Shown piece by piece: positions 6,827 to 10,194 of a stretch of 10,194 nucleotides of DNA (positions are counted from its first letter, which is position 1; each line of letters opens with the position of its first letter). The notes under the pieces are model-generated. The model worked only from the letters and a program-made list of their open reading frames with translations. It made no database searches and had not been told where the DNA came from. A program made the translations under genes and the position numbers. Source of the stretch: an uncultured Enterococcus sp. (lineage in GTDB: Bacteria > Bacillota > Bacilli > Lactobacillales > Enterococcaceae); NCBI GenBank assembly GCA_946409145.1, contig CAMJVA010000041.1:1-10194 (forward strand). The letters are read 5' to 3'.

Positions 6827-6854
6827 TTGAGAGCTAATGGAGCTCGTTTAACAT
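6827..6854 (+). promoter_or_regulatory. Candidate promoter of the SDR gene, with an inverted repeat in the spacer
   Basis: TTGAGA (6827-6832, 5/6 of the -35 consensus) and TAACAT (6849-6854, 4/6 of the -10) are 16 bp apart. The inverted repeat GAGCT (6831-6835) / AGCTC (6841-6845), with a 5-nt centre, lies between the two hexamers and could be an operator. The leader would then be about 65 nt. This is a motif match only. Confidence 0.35.
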
Positions 6855-6927
6855 TTCTAGCTTAAAAAGGCAATTTATTTTTAATAATAGTTGAAATCCT
6901 TTACACTGAGAAAAAGGAGGGAGTATC

Positions 6928-7821
6928 ATGACAGACCCTAAATTAGTCAATCCAAGAAAACTTTTTAATACAAAAGAATTTTTAGAACAAAAGCAAACTG
7001 GTTTGACCTTGCAAAATAAAATGTCGCCTAAACCAGATTGTGGAGAAGAAAGTTATGTAGGAAACAGTCGTCTTTTAAATCGTCGGGTTTTAATTACTGG
7101 AGGAGATTCAGGAATTGGCCGCGCCGTAGCCATTGCTTTTGCAAGAGAGGGAGCAGATATTGCCTTAAATTTTCTTCCAGGAGAAGAAGACGACGCCAAA
7201 GAAGTCGCTGATTTTATTGAAAAAGCAGGAAGAAAAGTTTATTTACTGCCTTATGATTTAAAAAAAGCATCTTCCCCTAAAAGAATTGTAGAAGAAGCTT
7301 ATGAAAAATTAGGAGGCTTAGATACTCTAGTTTTAAATGCTGCGCAACAAATTGCCCATGAAAAATTAGCCGATTACCAAATAGAAGATGTAAAAGAAAC
7401 TTTTCAAGTGAATGTTATTTCTCTTTTTGCTGTAATTCAAGCAGCCGAAAAATATTTACCAGAAGGAGGCTGTATTATTAATACCACCTCAGTTCAAGCC
7501 TTTGATCCTGCACCACATTTATTAGACTATGCAGGGACAAAAAGTGCCATTGCCAACTTAACCATTTCTCTAGGAAAATATTTTGTTACAAAAGGAATTC
7601 GCGTCAACGCCATTGCACCAGGTCCCATTTGGACGCCTCTTCAGTTAAATCTTGGACATTTAAAAGGTCAACTAAAAGGATTTGGTCAAGATGCACCTAT
7701 GGGTCGCGCCGGTCAGCCAGTGGAACTTTCCCCTTTATATGTTTATCTGGCTTCTAATGAGGCCAGTTATGTGACAGGACAAATTTTTGGAGTAACTGGG
7801 GGAAAAAGAATAAATCTTTAA
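6928..7821 (+). CDS. SDR family oxidoreductase (YhdF/YdaD-like, with N-terminal extension)
   Basis: This 297-residue short-chain dehydrogenase/reductase has a Rossmann fold starting about residue 50. The nucleotide-binding motif is TGGDSGIG (57-64), a variant NAA motif (137-139) replaces NNAG, and the catalytic set is S188, Y201 and K205 (YAGTK). The PGPIWTP segment (231-237) follows the catalytic helix. The first 45 or so residues form an extension typical of the Bacillus YhdF/YdaD (general stress protein 39) group of SDRs, which are larger than the classical 250 residues. Cofactor preference and substrate cannot be read from sequence. The start ATG 6928 is supported by AAAAAGGAGGG (6911-6921). 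The gene stands alone between two terminators, so it is a single-gene transcript separate from yhaM and the ABC genes. Confidence 0.88.
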   Translation: MTDPKLVNPRKLFNTKEFLEQKQTGLTLQNKMSPKPDCGEESYVGNSRLLNRRVLITGGDSGIGRAVAIAFAREGADIALNFLPGEEDDAKEVADFIEKAGRKVYLLPYDLKKASSPKRIVEEAYEKLGGLDTLVLNAAQQIAHEKLADYQIEDVKETFQVNVISLFAVIQAAEKYLPEGGCIINTTSVQAFDPAPHLLDYAGTKSAIANLTISLGKYFVTKGIRVNAIAPGPIWTPLQLNLGHLKGQLKGFGQDAPMGRAGQPVELSPLYVYLASNEASYVTGQIFGVTGGKRINL

Positions 7822-7832
7822 AGAAACATACT

Positions 7833-7866
7833 GGGAGTGGGAAGACTTAGTCCTACTCCCTTTTTT
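7833..7866 (+). terminator. Intrinsic terminator of the SDR gene
   Basis: Arms GGGAGTGGGA (7833-7842) and TCCTACTCCC (7851-7860) form a 10-bp stem with one G-U pair and an 8-nt loop, followed by six T (7861-7866). It lies 11 bp after the SDR stop codon. Confidence 0.92.
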
Positions 7867-7916
7867 AGTTTTTAAAAAAATTTTACCAAGAGTGCCCGAA
7901 AAATTTAGGTAAAAAT

Positions 7917-7937
7917 AACTCCAGGGAGTTTTTGTTT
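7917..7937 (+). terminator. Small hairpin with T-tract (weak terminator or leader element)
   Basis: AACTC (7917-7921) and GAGTT (7926-7930) form a 5-bp stem with loop CAGG, followed by TTTGTTTT (7931-7938). The stem is short, but the layout is terminator-like. It could be a backup terminator for the SDR gene or an attenuator-like element ahead of the ABC genes. Confidence 0.35.
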
Positions 7938-8048
7938 TAAAATGAAGACGAAACTTTTTATGATAATAAAATGAAAAAATAATTATAAGAAGTCTGGTTT
8001 TTCTTTTTTTAATCAGGTATGATTAGAAAAAAAGTTAGGGAGGTTACT

Positions 8049-8948
8049 ATGCTAGAAGTTAAAAATTTAGTGAAAACTTTTGGAGATTTTACTGCTTTAA
8101 ATAATGTTAGTTTCACTATTCCAGAAGGAAAAATTTTAGGACTCATTGGGCAAAATGGAGCAGGAAAAACAACGACTTTTCGGCTTATTCTGAATTTTTT
8201 AAAAGCAGATGAAGGTAAAGTCAATTGGAATGGTCACGCTTTAACTCAAAAAAATTATAATGAAATTGGTTATTTACCAGAAGAAAGAGGATTATATCCT
8301 AAAGTGACCATTGAAAATCAGTTGCTTTATTTTGCTCAATTACGAGGAAAAACGAAAAAAGAAATTGTCCCAAAAATTGATGAATGGATGGACCGCTTTG
8401 AAGTAAAAGGAAAAAAGACGGATAAAGTTAAAAGTTTGTCAAAAGGAAATCAACAAAAAGTTCAACTTATTGCTACTTTAATTCATGAACCAAAATTAAT
8501 TATTTTAGATGAGCCTTTTTCAGGTCTTGATCCAGTTAATGCAGAACTCTTAAAAGAAGGCATTTTATCTTTAAAAGAAAAAGGTTCTTGTGTGATTTTT
8601 TCTTCTCACAATATGGATAATGTGGAAAAAATTTGTGACCATTTAATAATGCTTAAAAATGGCGAAATGGTTTTAGATGGTCCAGTGCAACAAATTCGCG
8701 AAAGTTTCGGGCGAACAAAAATCTTCTTAGAAAGTCATGAACCTTTAGAAAATTTACTTCATCTTCCTGGAGTGGAAAAAGGACGTTTAAGAGAAGATGG
8801 GGTGACTGAATTGACCTTAAGTGATCCAGAAGCTGGGAAAGACGTTTTTCAATTAGTGACTAAAAATGGTTATATTTCAATGTTTAATCAACAACCTCCC
8901 ACTTTAGAAGAAATTTTTAAAATGAAAGCGGGGGATTCCCATGAGTAA
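8049..8948 (+). CDS. yhaQ: ABC transporter ATP-binding protein, YhaQ/NatA-like
   Basis: This 299-residue cytoplasmic ATPase subunit powers an ABC-2-type exporter. Walker A is GQNGAGKT (34-41), followed by the TTFRLIL helix. GYLPEERGLYP (74-84), at the Q-loop position, is typical of the YhaQ subgroup. The signature is LSKGNQQ (130-136), Walker B LIILDEP (150-156), and the switch histidine is H187. Residues about 215-299 form the C-terminal accessory domain seen in this subgroup. I chose ATG 8049 because AGGGAGG (8037-8043) lies 5 nt upstream and MLEVKNLVKTFG is the normal family N-terminus. An in-frame ATG at 8019 would add ten residues with no good ribosome site. It overlaps the permease gene by 8 bp. 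In Bacillus the homologous pair lies beside yhaO; NatA-like pairs export Na+ or drugs, but the substrate here is unknown. Confidence 0.88.
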   Translation: MLEVKNLVKTFGDFTALNNVSFTIPEGKILGLIGQNGAGKTTTFRLILNFLKADEGKVNWNGHALTQKNYNEIGYLPEERGLYPKVTIENQLLYFAQLRGKTKKEIVPKIDEWMDRFEVKGKKTDKVKSLSKGNQQKVQLIATLIHEPKLIILDEPFSGLDPVNAELLKEGILSLKEKGSCVIFSSHNMDNVEKICDHLIMLKNGEMVLDGPVQQIRESFGRTKIFLESHEPLENLLHLPGVEKGRLREDGVTELTLSDPEAGKDVFQLVTKNGYISMFNQQPPTLEEIFKMKAGDSHE

Positions 8949-10194
8949 ATTTTGGATTATTGTAAAAGATGTGTATCAAAAAAATGTTAAGACGTTTTCT
9001 TTTTGGTTGATGCTTTTAGTCCCATTTTTAATGATTGGTTTTATTTATGTAGTGGGTTACTTTGCTTCTGGAGGATTTGATCAAGACAATCTGGCTTTAG
9101 TTTCAAAAGACACAGCTTTAGTTGAAAAAGTGAAGAGTGATTTAAAAGATGATTTTTCTCTTGAAGAAATGACGCAAAAAGAAGCATCTCAAGCTTTGGA
9201 AAAAGAAAAAATTGATGGGTATTTAATTTTAGAAAAAAAAGATGAGACCCTTTCTGGAAAATTAATTTCCACAACGAGTCTCGGTTCCACTTCACAAAGT
9301 AGCATTCAACAAGTTTTAAATGCTATTTCTCAAGAAGAAAAAATGAATGCCATAGGACTCACTCCTGAACAATTACAAGAAGTCAGTCAAGGAGCGGATT
9401 TTTCTTATGAACGAGTGAATTTTGAAAATGGTCAAGAAGTGGCCGATGAATCTAATGAAGAGTTACAATATGGCGTGAGCTTTGTGTTAGTCATTTTAAT
9501 TTTTATTGTGGTGTTAACATATGGTTCCATTATTGCACAAGAAATTGCCTCAGAAAAAGGCACACGAATTATGGAAGTCATTTTATCTTCCACCACGGCC
9601 CAAACTCATTTTTACGGGAAAATTGTAGGAGTTATTTTAGTTGCTTTAACCCAATTTGTTTTATATGGCATTGTGGCAGTGGCAGCGTGGCCATTTCTAA
9701 AAAAACAAGAAATAGTTGCTAGCTTCTTAGAAAATATTGATTTGTCTCATTTATTAGGAACGTACTTAATTTATGACGTGTTATTCTTTTTCTTAGGGGT
9801 TTTAATTTATTGCGTTTTAGCTGCACTATGTGGTTCTTTAGTAAGTAAAACAGAAGATGTGGCCAAGGCGATTATTCCAGTGACTTATTTATCTTTAGCT
9901 GGCTATTTAATAGGAATTTCCATTGGAACAAGTAATCCACAAAATATTATTGTGAAAATTACTTCTTTCATTCCGTTTCTTTCTTCATTTACTATGCCTA
10001 TTCGAATAGCGTCTAATACAGTAGGTTTTGGAGAAATAATATTGTCTCTAGGAATTTTAGGAATTGCTACTGTTGGTCTCATGCTTTTCTCTGCACAAAT
10101 GTATAAAGGAAATGTTTTAATTTATAGTGAAGGGGGCATTTTTAAGTCCCTAAAACAATCCTTAAAATTATTAAAAAAACAAAAAGCACATTAG
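8941..10194 (+). CDS. yhaP: ABC-2 type permease, YhaP/NatB-like
   Basis: This 417-residue membrane subunit is complete, with its stop codon forming the last three bases of the window. The layout is typical of NatB/YhaP permeases: one N-terminal membrane helix (about 20-42), a large extracytoplasmic region (about 43-175), then five or six further helices (about 177-198, 225-250, 272-296, 308-328, 335-352, 366-385) and a short Lys-rich cytoplasmic tail. The cytoplasmic coupling motif EIASEKGTRIMEVILSS (201-217) directly after the second helix is diagnostic of the family. The ATG at 8941 lies inside the end of the ATPase gene, with only a weak GGGG ribosome site, so translation is probably coupled to yhaQ. 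Together they should form a homodimeric-core efflux pump. Na+ export is the family precedent, but sequence cannot confirm the substrate. Confidence 0.87.
   Translation: MSKFWIIVKDVYQKNVKTFSFWLMLLVPFLMIGFIYVVGYFASGGFDQDNLALVSKDTALVEKVKSDLKDDFSLEEMTQKEASQALEKEKIDGYLILEKKDETLSGKLISTTSLGSTSQSSIQQVLNAISQEEKMNAIGLTPEQLQEVSQGADFSYERVNFENGQEVADESNEELQYGVSFVLVILIFIVVLTYGSIIAQEIASEKGTRIMEVILSSTTAQTHFYGKIVGVILVALTQFVLYGIVAVAAWPFLKKQEIVASFLENIDLSHLLGTYLIYDVLFFFLGVLIYCVLAALCGSLVSKTEDVAKAIIPVTYLSLAGYLIGISIGTSNPQNIIVKITSFIPFLSSFTMPIRIASNTVGFGEIILSLGILGIATVGLMLFSAQMYKGNVLIYSEGGIFKSLKQSLKLLKKQKAH

Noticed and set aside
6827..6865. TTG-initiated 12-codon leader peptide after AAAGGAG at 6809
   Set aside because: The spacing is too long (11 nt), the start codon is rare and the peptide has no regulatory signature; a promoter reading of the same bases is more plausible.
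6900..6929. TTTACA-18-TATCAT as a promoter overlapping the SDR start codon
   Set aside because: Transcription would begin inside the coding sequence and lose the strong ribosome site, so it is most likely chance.
7942..7974. Tiny ORF (MKTKLFMIIK) upstream of yhaQ
   Set aside because: The nearest GGGAG is 13 nt away and part of a hairpin; ten codons without other support is not evidence of a gene.
8019..8048. Upstream ATG for the ABC ATPase, adding ten residues
   Set aside because: There is no suitable Shine-Dalgarno before 8019, whereas AGGGAGG lies 5 nt before ATG 8049 and the product then begins with the usual family N-terminus.

Overview
This window is AT-rich and densely coding. Leucine codons are mostly TTA, Shine-Dalgarno sequences are strong (AAAGGAG/GGAGG types), and most intrinsic terminators have clear T-tracts. 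All of this points to a low-GC Bacillota chromosome. The gene content (yhaO-yhaN-yhaM, NatAB-type yhaQ-yhaP, DUF2200, MgtC/SapB, DUF92) fits Lactobacillales, perhaps an Enterococcaceae-like organism, but the genus cannot be fixed from sequence alone. I see no transposase, integrase, phage gene, CRISPR array, tRNA or rRNA. This looks like ordinary core chromosome rather than a genomic island.

Layout, left to right. (1) Bases 1-420 hold an extended -10 promoter and a small DUF2200 gene. (2) Bases 421-1260 hold a perfect 14-bp inverted repeat, a candidate promoter and an MgtC/SapB-family membrane protein gene with a GTG start. (3) Bases 1241-2017, on the minus strand, encode a DUF92 integral membrane protein. 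Its 3' end overlaps mgtC by 20 bp, and the likely mgtC terminator lies inside the DUF92 coding sequence. (4) Bases 2030-2110 are a short divergent intergenic region with a 25-bp imperfect palindrome. (5) Bases 2111-6746 are the yhaO-yhaN-yhaM operon: an SbcD-like metallophosphoesterase, a Rad50/SbcC-like coiled-coil ATPase carrying a transmembrane hairpin, and a 3'-5' exoribonuclease. Overlaps of 13 and 4 bp couple the three genes, and a clear terminator closes the operon at 6773-6802. (6) Bases 6928-7821 are a single SDR oxidoreductase gene with its own terminator. (7) Bases 8049-10194 are a two-gene ABC exporter (yhaQ ATPase, yhaP permease) overlapping by 8 bp. The window ends exactly at the permease stop codon.

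How the genes work together. YhaO and YhaN resemble the nuclease and ATPase subunits of an SbcCD/Mre11-Rad50 machine, but YhaN has a central membrane hairpin where Rad50 has a zinc hook, which suggests a membrane-attached nucleic-acid processing complex. YhaM is translationally coupled to them and is a 3'-5' exonuclease of the Bacillus YhaM / Staphylococcus CBF1 type. YhaQ and YhaP would form an exporter of the Na+/drug efflux class. I recognise every gene at family level and do not see a wholly undescribed system. The most interesting points are the membrane hairpin and apparently degenerate H-loop of YhaN, the terminator embedded in an opposing gene, and unexplained inverted repeats in several intergenic regions.
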